From NCBI RefSeq assembly GCF_001761365.1, contig NZ_CP017477.1, positions 2,408,001 to 2,472,000 on the forward strand: 64,000 nucleotides of DNA. Direction: 5' to 3'. Each line of letters opens with the position of its first letter. The stretch's first letter is position 1. The notes under the pieces are model-generated. The model had not been told where the DNA came from, ran no database searches, and saw only the letters and a program-made list of their open reading frames with translations. The position numbers and the translations under genes are program-made. This DNA is from Polaribacter vadi. Its GTDB lineage: Bacteria > Bacteroidota > Bacteroidia > Flavobacteriales > Flavobacteriaceae. Positions 32,392-41,741 of this stretch are shown piece after piece.

Positions 32392-34901
32392 TAATTGGCT
32401 ATTTTCTTTAAAAACACCCAAATTTCTTTTCTTTTTGTGCCTTTAATTCCTGTTTGATATTTTTTCATTAACGCATTCCATTCGTTTACACGAGGGTTGT
32501 TTTCTCTTGTTTTAGGATTTAACTTATCTAAACTTTCTCCTTTAGGGATGCTTATAATTAACATTAATTGGCTATCTGTTTTAAAAACTTGTAATTGTTG
32601 AAAATCTGCATTACAAAAGCCTTTAGAAACTTCTGGCCATTTTTCAAATTGTGTTTTATGATAGTCTAAATACTCTTGCTGCAGCTTTTTATTTTTAACT
32701 AAATTAGCTGTTAGTATAATATGATCCCATTCTGATTCTGGCTTAGATTTTTCACATCTATCAATTTTTTTAAAATCATAAATAGGATTTTCGTAAATTT
32801 TAATTTTAAGTTTTGGGAAAGCTAAAGACAATTTCCTTTTTACTCTTTCTGGTTGATTCAATTTTCCATAAATCACTAAATGATTTTTCCATTGATATAA
32901 TTGTTGATCTACAATTCTAAATCCTTTAATTGTTGATTTAATTTTAGCAACATCAAAATCAGTACCTATTAATTCTACAACAACAGGATCTGGTAATTTT
33001 TGCATCCCCCAAGACTCATCTATAACAACTTCCTTTTGTAAATCACTTTTATAAGGAGCTCTAATACCTGCATTATTTTTAATGGTTTCGCTAACATATG
33101 CGTTGTTATCTTTCCAAATATTTCCTGCAGGACCATTATTATTTCTTAAATTTTTCTCAACTGGAATCCAATTATTTTTAATAGTAAAATAAGAAGTCCC
33201 TTCGTCTGTATACAAATACAGCCACAAAAAAGGATCATGTGCATACGGACTATGATATACTTTATCTATATAATTTTCTTCTATTCTACTATCTGGCTGA
33301 GAGGAGAGTGTATAAACACCAGCAACATCATGCAAATGTTTAGCATAATGATGTATTTTATTTGCAATAATTTTATTGTTGCGCATAACACTTAAAGTTG
33401 GTGTCCAACCCCATCCTAAAGAAATTCCAGAGTAAGAAACATCAGAAATTTCATTATGTTTTATAGTTAAGTTCTTCACAAAACCAGCTGCAATACCAAT
33501 AGTTCCCCAATCTTCATTTGTAACATTGGTAATTAAATTATCAGAAATTACTTCATCAGAACTTACAACTCTTTCGTCTTTTGGATTGTATGGCAAATGT
33601 GCTTCAAAACCCTCTTCAGAAAAAACACCAATGTTTATAGCGCTTCCACCAATATCTTTAAATAAATTCCCTTTTACTGTGTTATGATTTGTACCTTTAA
33701 TTAAATCTAATCCTGTTGAAGATAAATGCTCAAAACGACAAGATTCAAATTCTAAATTATTAGCAAAATTAACTTCTACAGCAGCTCTTGGCCTGCCAAC
33801 CCAAGCTTGATTTTCTAAACTTGCTTTATCTGGAGTTCCTGGAGTTTTCAACTTATAAGCATCTAATAAATACATACCTGCTTGCAATGGTACATGCCCT
33901 TGTTTAGAAGGCCTTAACCAATTGCTATACTCAAAAGAAATACCTTTAAAAAATACATGATGAACGGGAAAATCTATAGTTCCTTTTATTTCTAAAAGGT
34001 TTTCTAAAACAGGCGCCATTACTTTTATTGTAGCAATATTTTCTCCTTCTCTAGGGTAATAATAAATTTTTGCATTTTGTTTATCTACATACCATTCTCC
34101 TGGTTCGTTTAATAAAGACTTTGCATTGTTTAGATAAAATGCAGAATTTCCATTATTTTTCGAAATCCAAGGTGCAGGCCATGGGTGTTCACTTTGAATT
34201 CTACTTTCTGGTTGCTCAAAATATACCTTTGCACTATCTTTTTGAACTTCTATATCTTTAATACGTAAATTAGCAATTGCCCACCATTGTATGATAAACA
34301 TTTCCATTCCAGGTTCAAACTTAATTGACTTATCTTTATACGGAATCCAGCAAGTCTCAGACTTTTTATCCCAAGATAAAATTCTTTCCATTTTAGTACC
34401 AGAAGTGCTTTTTGCTCTTACTCCTTTTTTTTCATTAATCCACAATTGTCTGTATTCCAATAGAGAGCCCGCTTTTTTAGGTGCATCTGTAACCCAAATT
34501 TTTCCAGCTTCTACTCCATTTATAGAGGTCTGTGTAGGTTGCCATCCGCTTATTTCTAACCCTCCACTTAAAATAGGTTTTGCTCCAGATTGAGACTGTA
34601 TAATTGTTGGACTTTCTTTTGTACCAGAATCTTCAGATCTAATAAAAACTGGTTCATCCAAAAAATAAGTACCATCCATTAAAATAATATGAATACCATC
34701 TTTTATAGATGGGTCGTTTAAACGACGCATATTCCTGGCTTTTCTTAAAGCCATATTTAAAGTTGCTAACGGATTTTCTTTGTTACCAATATTTGTGTCT
34801 TTTCCGTTTTCACTAACCCAAATTTCGGTAGCACTATATGCACATTCAACACATAAAAACAACAGGATTAAAAGGGTGTTCAAGCATTTATTCAACTTCA
34901 T
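32391..34901 (-). CDS. Exported GH141-like beta-helix protein fused to a C-terminal L-rhamnose/L-fucose mutarotase domain
   Basis: 836 residues with a signal peptide (1-24, ending AYSA). Residues about 25-640 are a right-handed parallel beta-helix with WVSENGKDTNIGNKENP, RAAVEVNFANNLEFESCRF, AGVYTLSSQPDSRIEENYI and LYLYTDEGTSYFTIKNNW, the build of GH141 (alpha-L-fucosidases and xylanases). From about 665 to the end are two ferredoxin-like modules; the second (724-836) is a clear RhaM-type mutarotase with YLDYHKTQFEKWPEV and NPRVNEWNALMKKYQ. Joining a glycosidase-type domain to a mutarotase in one exported chain is unusual. It is the first gene of the 31-kb operon, downstream of the predicted AraC-regulated promoter at 35018-35078. 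Confidence 0.82.
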   Translation of the reverse strand: MKLNKCLNTLLILLFLCVECAYSATEIWVSENGKDTNIGNKENPLATLNMALRKARNMRRLNDPSIKDGIHIILMDGTYFLDEPVFIRSEDSGTKESPTIIQSQSGAKPILSGGLEISGWQPTQTSINGVEAGKIWVTDAPKKAGSLLEYRQLWINEKKGVRAKSTSGTKMERILSWDKKSETCWIPYKDKSIKFEPGMEMFIIQWWAIANLRIKDIEVQKDSAKVYFEQPESRIQSEHPWPAPWISKNNGNSAFYLNNAKSLLNEPGEWYVDKQNAKIYYYPREGENIATIKVMAPVLENLLEIKGTIDFPVHHVFFKGISFEYSNWLRPSKQGHVPLQAGMYLLDAYKLKTPGTPDKASLENQAWVGRPRAAVEVNFANNLEFESCRFEHLSSTGLDLIKGTNHNTVKGNLFKDIGGSAINIGVFSEEGFEAHLPYNPKDERVVSSDEVISDNLITNVTNEDWGTIGIAAGFVKNLTIKHNEISDVSYSGISLGWGWTPTLSVMRNNKIIANKIHHYAKHLHDVAGVYTLSSQPDSRIEENYIDKVYHSPYAHDPFLWLYLYTDEGTSYFTIKNNWIPVEKNLRNNNGPAGNIWKDNNAYVSETIKNNAGIRAPYKSDLQKEVVIDESWGMQKLPDPVVVELIGTDFDVAKIKSTIKGFRIVDQQLYQWKNHLVIYGKLNQPERVKRKLSLAFPKLKIKIYENPIYDFKKIDRCEKSKPESEWDHIILTANLVKNKKLQQEYLDYHKTQFEKWPEVSKGFCNADFQQLQVFKTDSQLMLIISIPKGESLDKLNPKTRENNPRVNEWNALMKKYQTGIKGTKRKEIWVFLKKIAN

Positions 34902-35017
34902 TTATTGTTTTATTCTTTAAGTTAAAGTCTATTAATGTAAGACTTTATATAATTTATTTATTTTATTGACAATATTTTTTTTGAATTGAAACACGTACAC
35001 TCAAAAAAATATTAAAA

Positions 35018-35078
35018 GCTAAATTAGTATTTTAGCAATAAAACAATGTTATTTTTAAACGATGGTCAATTTTATAAA
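35018..35078 (-). promoter_or_regulatory. Predicted AraC-regulated promoter, copy B, of the PUL operon
   Basis: The operator at 35045-35078 (plus-strand core TTTTTAAACGATGGTCAATT) matches copy C in 31 of 34 bases and copy A in 28. Reading towards 34901, CATTG is followed after 17 bases by TAATTTAG (minus strand of 35019-35026), close to the Bacteroidota -7 box TAnnTTTG. This leaves a leader of about 110 bases before the GH141-like gene. The same intergenic region (34902-35177) must also hold the araC promoter; the element could serve both. Confidence 0.75.
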
Positions 35079-35177
35079 CGTTTTTTATTTATTTTTGATT
35101 AAGTTATAGTATATTACCCAATAAGTTATATAAATTGATTAAAACTAAATACTTAATTGAAAACATAAAAATTTATA

Positions 35178-36107
35178 ATGGAAAGTTTGAATAATACTGA
35201 TGATTCTTCAAAAAAAAAGAACTCTGGTAACTCTGGTATTTGGTGGCATAAGAATAATTTAGGACCACTAAAAAAACTACCTTATATCATGCAATTTGGC
35301 TGCATGAAATTTTCTAAAGTTAGAATGGATGAAACGATGTTACCTCATTTAAATGATGGCATAGAAATACATTTTGTTAACAGTGGTAAATATAAATGGG
35401 TTGTAGATGAAAATGAAATAGAACTTTTACCAGAGAGTTTATCAATTACTACACCATGGCAATTAAATGGTAGTTCTACAGGTAAAATGGATATTGGTAA
35501 AATAAATTGGATTGTTATAAAACCAGAAGAGTTTGATCTTAAGAAACCTTTAAAACTTGGTTCTTGGTCTAAATTAACAAAAGAGTTTCAAGAAAATCTT
35601 GGAACAATGATGATTAACGAAAACACCTTAGTTTTAGAAAAAACAAAGGTTTTTAAAAAATATTTTGTCGAACTGCAAAACGAATTACTAAATCAAGAAG
35701 AAGGTTTTGAAATAATGGTTGGTAATATTATCGAGAATTTTTTTATTGATTTGCACAGACATTTATCTTTTAGAAAACAAAAAACAGATGAAGATGATCA
35801 TTTTATTGAGAAATTAACCCAACTTGTTACCAATGATTTAAATAAAAAATGGATTATTGATGATTTGGCTTATAAATTTGGAATGGGTAAAACTAAATTT
35901 ACCTATGAAGTAAAAAAACTAACAGGATATCCTCCAAATAGTTTTATTATCAATTTAAAAATTGAAAAAGCGATTGATTTGATAAAAAACAATAAAGAAA
36001 TGAATATGTCTGACATCGCCTTTGCTTGCGGATTTTCATCATTACAACATTTTACTTCAACCTTTTCTCAGCGTGTTGGAATAAGTCCTGGAAAGTATAA
36101 AAGCTAA
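35178..36107 (+). CDS. AraC-family transcriptional regulator
   Basis: 309 residues. The N-terminal half (about 40-150) is a cupin-like sensing domain with EIHFVNSGKYKWVVDENEIELLPESLS. Residues about 205-309 hold the two helix-turn-helix motifs, the second being DIAFACGFSSLQHFTSTFSQRVGISPGKYKS-like (split here across positions 279-309). It is a stand-alone one-component regulator, not a hybrid two-component protein, so it should bind its inducer in the cytoplasm. The gene is divergent from the PUL operon and upstream of the isomerase operon, and copies of one 34-bp element flank it on both sides, so it is the natural candidate for their activator. Confidence 0.92.
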   Translation: MESLNNTDDSSKKKNSGNSGIWWHKNNLGPLKKLPYIMQFGCMKFSKVRMDETMLPHLNDGIEIHFVNSGKYKWVVDENEIELLPESLSITTPWQLNGSSTGKMDIGKINWIVIKPEEFDLKKPLKLGSWSKLTKEFQENLGTMMINENTLVLEKTKVFKKYFVELQNELLNQEEGFEIMVGNIIENFFIDLHRHLSFRKQKTDEDDHFIEKLTQLVTNDLNKKWIIDDLAYKFGMGKTKFTYEVKKLTGYPPNSFIINLKIEKAIDLIKNNKEMNMSDIAFACGFSSLQHFTSTFSQRVGISPGKYKS

Positions 36108-36151
36108 AAAAAGACTCAAAAACCAACTAACATACAAAAAAAATAAAAGCC

Positions 36152-36213
36152 TTTACAGAATTGACCATCGTTTAAAAATTACATTGTTTTATTATTATTT
36201 AGATAATATTAGC
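36152..36213 (+). promoter_or_regulatory. Predicted AraC-regulated promoter, copy C, of the isomerase/transketolase/kinase operon
   Basis: The operator at 36152-36185 lies on the opposite strand to copy B (31 of 34 bases identical after reversal). Reading towards the gene at 36234, CATTG is followed after 17 bases by TAATATTAG (36204-36212), giving a leader of only about 15-20 bases. All three copies keep the order operator, -33 region, -7 box, gene. A separate promoter here means the isomerase operon need not depend on read-through from araC. Confidence 0.75.
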
Positions 36214-36233
36214 TTAAATTTTTAAAGTATAAA

Positions 36234-37649
36234 ATGTCAAAAAACGCAATAAGTATTGGAATCATTATTGGAAATCGTGATTTTTTTCCAGATAGTTTAG
36301 TAGAAAAAGCAAGAACAGAAATTATAGAAGTTTTTGCAAAATTAACCATTAAACCTATTTTATTAGAAACTACAGACACCAAATTAGGTGGTGTAGAAAC
36401 CTATAAAGACTCACAAAAATGCGCTGATTTATTCAAAAAACACAGTAACGAATTAGCAGGTGTTTTAGTGCTTTTACCTAATTTTGGAGACGAAAGAGGT
36501 GTTGCAGATACTCTAAAATTAGCAAACTTAAATGTACCAGTTTTAATACAAGCATATCCAGATGAATTGTCTAAAATGAATGTGGTAAACCGTAGAGATT
36601 CTTGGTGTGGTAAAATATCTGTTTGCAATAATTTATACCAATATGGAATTAAATATTCCTTAACAAGTCAGCATGTTTCCTTTCCTACAGAAGCTGTTTT
36701 TCAAAAAGATTTAAAAGATTTTGTTGCTGTTTGTAGAGTTGTAAAAGGATTAAAAAATGTTAGAATTGGTGCAGTGGGCGCAAGACCTGGAGCCTTTAAT
36801 ACAGTTCGTTATTCAGAGAAAATATTACAAAGAAATGGCATAACAGTTACTACTGTAGACTTATCGGAAATTTTAGGAAAAGCGAATAAACTTACAAAAG
36901 ATGATACATCTGTAAAACAACATTTAGAAAAAATAAATGCCTACGCTTCTAAAGGGAAGACACCAAATGAGGCTATGATTCAAATTGCAAAGTTAGACGT
37001 AGTTTTAAATGATTATGTAGAAGAATATGCTTTAGATGCTACAGCAATTCAATGTTGGACATCTTTACAGCAAAATTTTGGTTGTAACGTTTGTACAACT
37101 ATGAGTATTATGTCAGAAAATATGTTGCCTTCTGCTTGTGAAGTAGATGTTACAGGAACGTTAAGTATGTATGCAATGCAATTGGCTTCTGGCTCTCCAA
37201 GTGCTTTGGTAGATTGGAATAATAATTATGCTGAAGACCCAAATAAATGTGTGTTATTTCATTGTGGAAACTGGGCAAAATCCTTTTTACCTGATATTGA
37301 AATTAGTAATGCGCCTATTTTAGGAACTTCTGTGGGCATAGAAAATACTTATGGAGCTTTAGATGGAAGAACTCCAGCAATGCCACTTACCTATGGTAGA
37401 ATTAGCACAGATGATCCAAAAGGCATTATAAAAGCCTATATTGGTGAAGGAGAATTAACAGACGATCCTTTAAAAACTTTTGGAAATAGAGCTGTTGCAC
37501 AAATTGGAAACTTACAAGGTTTAATGAATCATGTTTGTAGAAATGGTTTTGAACATCATGTAGTTATGAATGCTTCAAAAACCGGTTCTATTTTAGAAGA
37601 AGCTCTTGGAAATTACATGGGATGGGAATTATACAATCATAAAGCTTAA
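36234..37649 (+). CDS. FucI/AraA-family sugar isomerase (substrate unknown)
   Basis: 471 residues, cytoplasmic. Two Rossmann-like domains are followed by the C-terminal domain of the L-fucose/L-arabinose isomerase superfamily. Metal-binding acidic residues are visible as Glu295 (IMSENMLPS) and Glu303/Asp305 (ACEVDVTG), and FHCGNW near 343-348 holds a conserved histidine. It is not a second copy of FucI at 3534-5315, being 120 residues shorter and only distantly related. It is the first gene of a four-gene unit with a split transketolase and a kinase. This implies aldose to ketose conversion, with phosphorylation and two-carbon transfer following. Candidate substrates are D-apiose or another pentose. 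Confidence 0.85.
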   Translation: MSKNAISIGIIIGNRDFFPDSLVEKARTEIIEVFAKLTIKPILLETTDTKLGGVETYKDSQKCADLFKKHSNELAGVLVLLPNFGDERGVADTLKLANLNVPVLIQAYPDELSKMNVVNRRDSWCGKISVCNNLYQYGIKYSLTSQHVSFPTEAVFQKDLKDFVAVCRVVKGLKNVRIGAVGARPGAFNTVRYSEKILQRNGITVTTVDLSEILGKANKLTKDDTSVKQHLEKINAYASKGKTPNEAMIQIAKLDVVLNDYVEEYALDATAIQCWTSLQQNFGCNVCTTMSIMSENMLPSACEVDVTGTLSMYAMQLASGSPSALVDWNNNYAEDPNKCVLFHCGNWAKSFLPDIEISNAPILGTSVGIENTYGALDGRTPAMPLTYGRISTDDPKGIIKAYIGEGELTDDPLKTFGNRAVAQIGNLQGLMNHVCRNGFEHHVVMNASKTGSILEEALGNYMGWELYNHKA

Positions 37650-37686
37650 TACATAAAGTAGTTACTTTTATGCTAATTAATAAAAT

Positions 37687-38511
37687 ATGACAAATAAAGA
37701 ATTAAAATTAAAATCGGTTTTTCTTAGAAGAAATCTCCTTAAATATATTTACAAAGCCAAAGCAGGTCATACAGGTGGTAGTTTATCTTGTGTAGATACT
37801 TTAAATGTTTTGTACAATCGTGTTTTAAATGTAGATTCAACAAATTTTAGAAATCCAGATAGAGACAGGTACATCCAAAGTAAAGGTCATTGTGTAGAAG
37901 CTCTTTTTGTAACCTTGGCAGATAGAGGCTTTTTTCCAGAATCAGATTTAGAAACACTTTGTCAATATCAATCACATTATATAGGTCATCCTACTAAAAA
38001 AGTAAATGGCGTAGAACAAAATACTGGTGCTTTAGGACATGGTTTACCAATTTGTGTTGGTGAAGCTATTGCAGCTAAACTAGATGATAAAACGCATAGA
38101 ATATTTACATTAATAGGTGATGGTGAATTACCAGAAGGTTCTAATTGGGAAGCTTTTTTGGCAGCAGCACATTATAAATTAGACAACTTATATGCAATTT
38201 TAGACTATAACAAACAGCAAATTACGGGTAATAATGAAGATGTAATGAATACAAGCTCCGTAAAAGAAAAGCTAGAATCTTTTGGTTGGGCAGTAAAAGA
38301 AGTCGATGGTCATAATCTTGAAGAATTAGAGGATGCATTAAACAATGGTCCTTTTATAGATGGAAAACCAAACTTTATAATTGCGCATACTATTAAAGGT
38401 AAAGGAGTAAGTTATATGGAAGGGAATATCAAATGGCATCATGGAGTGCCTAGTCCTGAACAATATGAAATTGCAATGAATGAATTAAATGAAGCGGAAG
38501 CGTTAATCTAA
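37687..38511 (+). CDS. Transketolase-like protein, N-terminal (TPP-binding) subunit
   Basis: 274 residues, corresponding to the N-terminal pyrophosphate-binding domain of transketolase. The thiamine diphosphate motif begins at Gly144-Asp145-Gly146 (GDGELPEGSNWEA) and DYNKQQ follows about 30 residues later; GHTGGSLS and SKGHC supply further active-site residues. The PYR domain is encoded by the next gene, 5 bp downstream, so the active enzyme should be a two-subunit assembly. Split transketolases of this size include the AptA/AptB apulose-4-phosphate transketolase of D-apiose catabolism, which is why that pathway is considered here. Other two-carbon transfers are possible. Confidence 0.9.
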   Translation: MTNKELKLKSVFLRRNLLKYIYKAKAGHTGGSLSCVDTLNVLYNRVLNVDSTNFRNPDRDRYIQSKGHCVEALFVTLADRGFFPESDLETLCQYQSHYIGHPTKKVNGVEQNTGALGHGLPICVGEAIAAKLDDKTHRIFTLIGDGELPEGSNWEAFLAAAHYKLDNLYAILDYNKQQITGNNEDVMNTSSVKEKLESFGWAVKEVDGHNLEELEDALNNGPFIDGKPNFIIAHTIKGKGVSYMEGNIKWHHGVPSPEQYEIAMNELNEAEALI

Positions 38512-38516
38512 TTAGT

Positions 38517-39488
38517 ATGGAGTTAGACAAAATTGAAGAGAAAAATTTAAAAATGGGAAAAGCAAATCAGGAAATTTTTTCTGAAACCTTGCAGGCATTA
38601 GCAGAAAATGATAAAAATATTATTGTTGTTACAAGTGATTCTAGAGGTTCAGGAAAATTAGTTCCTTTTGCACAAAAATACCCAAAACAAATAGTAGAAG
38701 TTGGTATTGCAGAACAAAATTTAGTAGGTGTTGCAGCAGGTTTAGCATCCGCAGGAAAAAAAACATTTGCAATTTCTCCTGCATGTTTTTTAAGTGCGCG
38801 TGCATTAGAGCAAATTAAAAACGATGTTTGTTATTCTGACAATCCTGTAACATTAGTAGGCATTAGTTCTGGAGTAAGTTATGGTGCATTGGGTACAACA
38901 CACCATAGTTTACATGATTTTGCTGTTTTAAGAGCCATCAATAATTTAACAATTGTAGCTCCTGCAGATAATTTTGAAACAGCAGAAGCTGTAAAATTAG
39001 CAGCAAAAACAAAGACACCTATTTACATGCGTTATGGTAAAAAAGCGATGCCTTTTTTAAACGAAAACGACAAAACCTTTGAATTCGGTAAAGGAAGAGT
39101 TGTTAAAAAAGGTAACGATTTAACCATAATCGCTTGCGGAGAAACTGTATATCCTGCTTGGTTAGCTGCCAAAAAATTAGAAGAAGAAAAAGGCTTAAAA
39201 GCAACTGTTGTAAGTATGCACACCATTAAACCTTTAGACGTACAATTATTAGAAAACTTAGCTGCAAATGGTAAACCAATAATAACAGTTGAAGAACATA
39301 TGGTTTATGGTGGTTTAGGAGAAGCTTGTGCTGCCTATTTATTTCAAAAAGGATTTAAAAATTCTTTTAAAATAATGGGGATTCCAGATGAATATACTGT
39401 TACTGGATCGCAAGTAGAAATTTTTAATCACTATGGAATTTCAGAAGATGGAATTTATAAAATGTGTGTAAACCTAATTAATTCATAG
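38517..39488 (+). CDS. Transketolase-like protein, C-terminal (PYR) subunit
   Basis: 323 residues, covering the PYR domain and the C-terminal transketolase domain. The catalytic glutamate that activates thiamine diphosphate is Glu66 in GIAEQNLVGVAAG; SYGALGTTHHSLHD supplies the conserved substrate-site histidines. An alternative start at Met13 (38553) would shorten the tail and still keep the domain whole. It partners the subunit encoded immediately upstream and is followed after 30 bp by the FGGY kinase gene. Confidence 0.9.
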   Translation: MELDKIEEKNLKMGKANQEIFSETLQALAENDKNIIVVTSDSRGSGKLVPFAQKYPKQIVEVGIAEQNLVGVAAGLASAGKKTFAISPACFLSARALEQIKNDVCYSDNPVTLVGISSGVSYGALGTTHHSLHDFAVLRAINNLTIVAPADNFETAEAVKLAAKTKTPIYMRYGKKAMPFLNENDKTFEFGKGRVVKKGNDLTIIACGETVYPAWLAAKKLEEEKGLKATVVSMHTIKPLDVQLLENLAANGKPIITVEEHMVYGGLGEACAAYLFQKGFKNSFKIMGIPDEYTVTGSQVEIFNHYGISEDGIYKMCVNLINS

Positions 39489-39518
39489 GTTTACTATCAA
39501 AAAAACAATTCATGATTC

Positions 39519-41018
39519 ATGTCAAAATCATATATTTTATCTATAGATCAAGGAACTAGTGGTACCAAAGCAATTATTTTTGATGAATTTGGTACTGTAA
39601 TCATAAAAACTATAGAACCATTAAAATCATACTACCCTACTCCAAGTTTTGTAGAGCAAGATCCACAAGAAATTTATGAATCTGTTATAAAAGCCGTTAA
39701 AAATTGTATCAAGAAATTTAATGATTCTTTTCCTGAAGAAAAACATAAAATCGTTTCTTGCGGAATATCAAATCAAAGAGAAACATTTGTACTTTGGGAC
39801 AAAAATGGCAAACCACTTCATAATGCTGTAGTTTGGCAATGCAAAAGATCTGTTGAAGTTTGTGAGCGTTTAAAAGAAAATAATTTAGAAGAGAACATAC
39901 AAACAAGTACAGGATTAACTATAGACCCTTATTTTTCTGCAACAAAAGTAATTTGGTTATATGAAAATAACGCTACAGTTAAAAAAGCTATTGATAAAGG
40001 TGAAGCCTATTTTGGCACCGTAGATACTTGGTTACTTTATAAGCTTACCAATGGCAGTGTTTTTAAAACGGAATATACAAATGCATCAAGAACTTTATTT
40101 TATAATATTTATAATTTAGAATGGGATGCATCACTTTTAAAAGCATTTAATATTGATTCATTAAACTTACCAGAAGTAACTTTTTCTTCAGACTATTTTG
40201 GCGATTCCACTTTTGAGAATACGCTTAGTATAGCACTTCCTATAACAGGAATTATTGGTGATTCTCAAGCAGCATTTTTTGGTGAAGAATGTTTTACAAA
40301 TGGAATGGCAAAAGCTACTTTAGGTACAGGTTCTTCTATACTATGGAATGCTAAAAATTTAAATAAAATAACCGATAATGGCATGCTTACCACAATTGGT
40401 TGGAGTTTAGAAGGGCAAGTAAATTATGCTTTAGAAGGTGTTATTGTAAGTTGCGGCTCTACCATAGAGTGGTTAAAAAATCAGTTAGCAATTTTTACTT
40501 CTTATGATCAAATTGAACCCATGGCAACATTTTTAGAAACAAATGAAGATGTTTATTTAGTTCCAGCATTTAGCGGAATGGGCGCTCCTTATTGGCAAAA
40601 AGAATGGAAAGCTTCTATACATGGTTTAACTTTTGGAACAACCAAAGAGCATCTTGTAAGAGCGGCTTTAGAGTCTATAGCTTTTCAGCTAAAAGATGTC
40701 ATTTTTTCTATAGAAAAAGAAACAAAAACACAACTAAAAGAATTAAAAGTAAATGGAGGTATTACTGCCAATAAATTTTTGATGCAATTTATAGCAGACT
40801 TATTAAAAACACCTATTACGAATATGGGAATTACAGACGTTTCTGCTTGGGGAGCTGCTTTAATTTCTGGTTTAGGAGTAAAATTATGGACTAATATTGA
40901 TGAAATCCCAAAATTACCTGCTGATAAAATAAAAAAATATCAACCTAATTTAAACTCAGAAAATATTGATAACTCTTATTTAAATTGGGTATCTATTTTA
41001 AAAAATAAAATAGCATAG
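39519..41018 (+). CDS. FGGY-family carbohydrate kinase, GlpK-like
   Basis: 499 residues, cytoplasmic. The N-terminal ATPase fold begins SIDQGTSGTKAIIFDEFG, and SNQRETFVLWDKNGK near 84-98 plus VPAFSGMGAPYWQKEW near 347-362 are strikingly glycerol-kinase-like. In this operon a ketose made by the isomerase, or dihydroxyacetone released by the transketolase, are both plausible phosphate acceptors; glycerol itself is less likely given the neighbours. It is the last gene of the isomerase operon. Only a weak hairpin (41020-41040) lies after it, so read-through into the sigma-factor gene is conceivable. Confidence 0.88.
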   Translation: MSKSYILSIDQGTSGTKAIIFDEFGTVIIKTIEPLKSYYPTPSFVEQDPQEIYESVIKAVKNCIKKFNDSFPEEKHKIVSCGISNQRETFVLWDKNGKPLHNAVVWQCKRSVEVCERLKENNLEENIQTSTGLTIDPYFSATKVIWLYENNATVKKAIDKGEAYFGTVDTWLLYKLTNGSVFKTEYTNASRTLFYNIYNLEWDASLLKAFNIDSLNLPEVTFSSDYFGDSTFENTLSIALPITGIIGDSQAAFFGEECFTNGMAKATLGTGSSILWNAKNLNKITDNGMLTTIGWSLEGQVNYALEGVIVSCGSTIEWLKNQLAIFTSYDQIEPMATFLETNEDVYLVPAFSGMGAPYWQKEWKASIHGLTFGTTKEHLVRAALESIAFQLKDVIFSIEKETKTQLKELKVNGGITANKFLMQFIADLLKTPITNMGITDVSAWGAALISGLGVKLWTNIDEIPKLPADKIKKYQPNLNSENIDNSYLNWVSILKNKIA

Positions 41019-41083
41019 AACTCAATAATACTTGTTGAGTAAAATAATTTGATAGAAATTTTGTTTCTAAAAACATATCTTTA

Positions 41084-41644
41084 ATGATTATGATATCGAA
41101 TGATTTAAAAATTCTTAACAATCTAAAACTTGATAAGCCTGGAGCTTTCAAGGAATTGTTCGATTTATATTACATACCTTTAAGTACATATGCTTTAAAA
41201 TATTGCGATTCTTTTTCTTTAGCAGAAGATATCGTTCAAGATTTATTTATAAAAATTTGGGATGATAAATTGTACTTAAACTTTGAAGAAGCAATAGGCC
41301 CATACCTATTCAAATCCATAAAAAACAACACTTTACAAGCAACCAAAAAAAATGCGAAGTATCAATTTTTAGATATAGAAGAGCATGTAAATAAATTGAT
41401 TCTTGATGAAAATTTAGATGTAAAATATATTGAAAAAGAAAAGAAAAAATTACATCTAGAAATTGAAGCATTACCAAATAAATGTAAAGAAGTGTTTAAA
41501 GCTATTGTTTTAGAAAATCTTAAGTATAAAGAAGTAGCTTTAAAATTTGGAATTTCAGTAAATACAGTAAAAACACACTATTCTAGAGCTCTCAAACGAC
41601 TCCGAAATTCCACGGTATTAGTACTTATTTTATTTTTTTTATAA
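41084..41644 (+). CDS. ECF-type RNA polymerase sigma factor
   Basis: 186 residues. Region 2 covers about 20-90 (AEDIVQDLFIKIWDD) and region 4 about 125-175 (LPNKCKEVFKAIVLENLKYKEVA, then VNTVKTHYSRALKRLR). It is followed by a FecR gene and a SusC gene with an STN domain, the standard trans-envelope signalling arrangement of Bacteroidota: glycan binding at SusC is passed by FecR to the sigma factor, which switches on susCD. The ATG at 41084 is followed by a second Met at codon 3; either could be the start. Confidence 0.92.
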   Translation: MIMISNDLKILNNLKLDKPGAFKELFDLYYIPLSTYALKYCDSFSLAEDIVQDLFIKIWDDKLYLNFEEAIGPYLFKSIKNNTLQATKKNAKYQFLDIEEHVNKLILDENLDVKYIEKEKKKLHLEIEALPNKCKEVFKAIVLENLKYKEVALKFGISVNTVKTHYSRALKRLRNSTVLVLILFFL

Positions 41645-41679
41645 AAAAACTCCTTTTTTTGTCACCCATTTTTGGTTTT

Positions 41680-41712
41680 TCTTTATTATATCAATATAGT
41701 ACATAATAAAGA
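41680..41712. repeat. 10-bp perfect inverted repeat between sigma and fecR genes
   Basis: TCTTTATTAT (41680-41689) is repeated in reverse complement as ATAATAAAGA (41703-41712) with 13 bases between. It lies in the 97-bp gap before fecR. It could be an operator or an RNA hairpin; the AT-rich arms make the call weak. Confidence 0.4.
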
Positions 41713-41741
41713 CAATATAACATATATTTTAAAAATCAAAA

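Noticed and set aside
41020..41040. Possible terminator after the FGGY kinase gene
   Set aside because: Only a 6-bp stem (ACTCAA/TTGAGT) with a 9-base loop and no clean T-tract.
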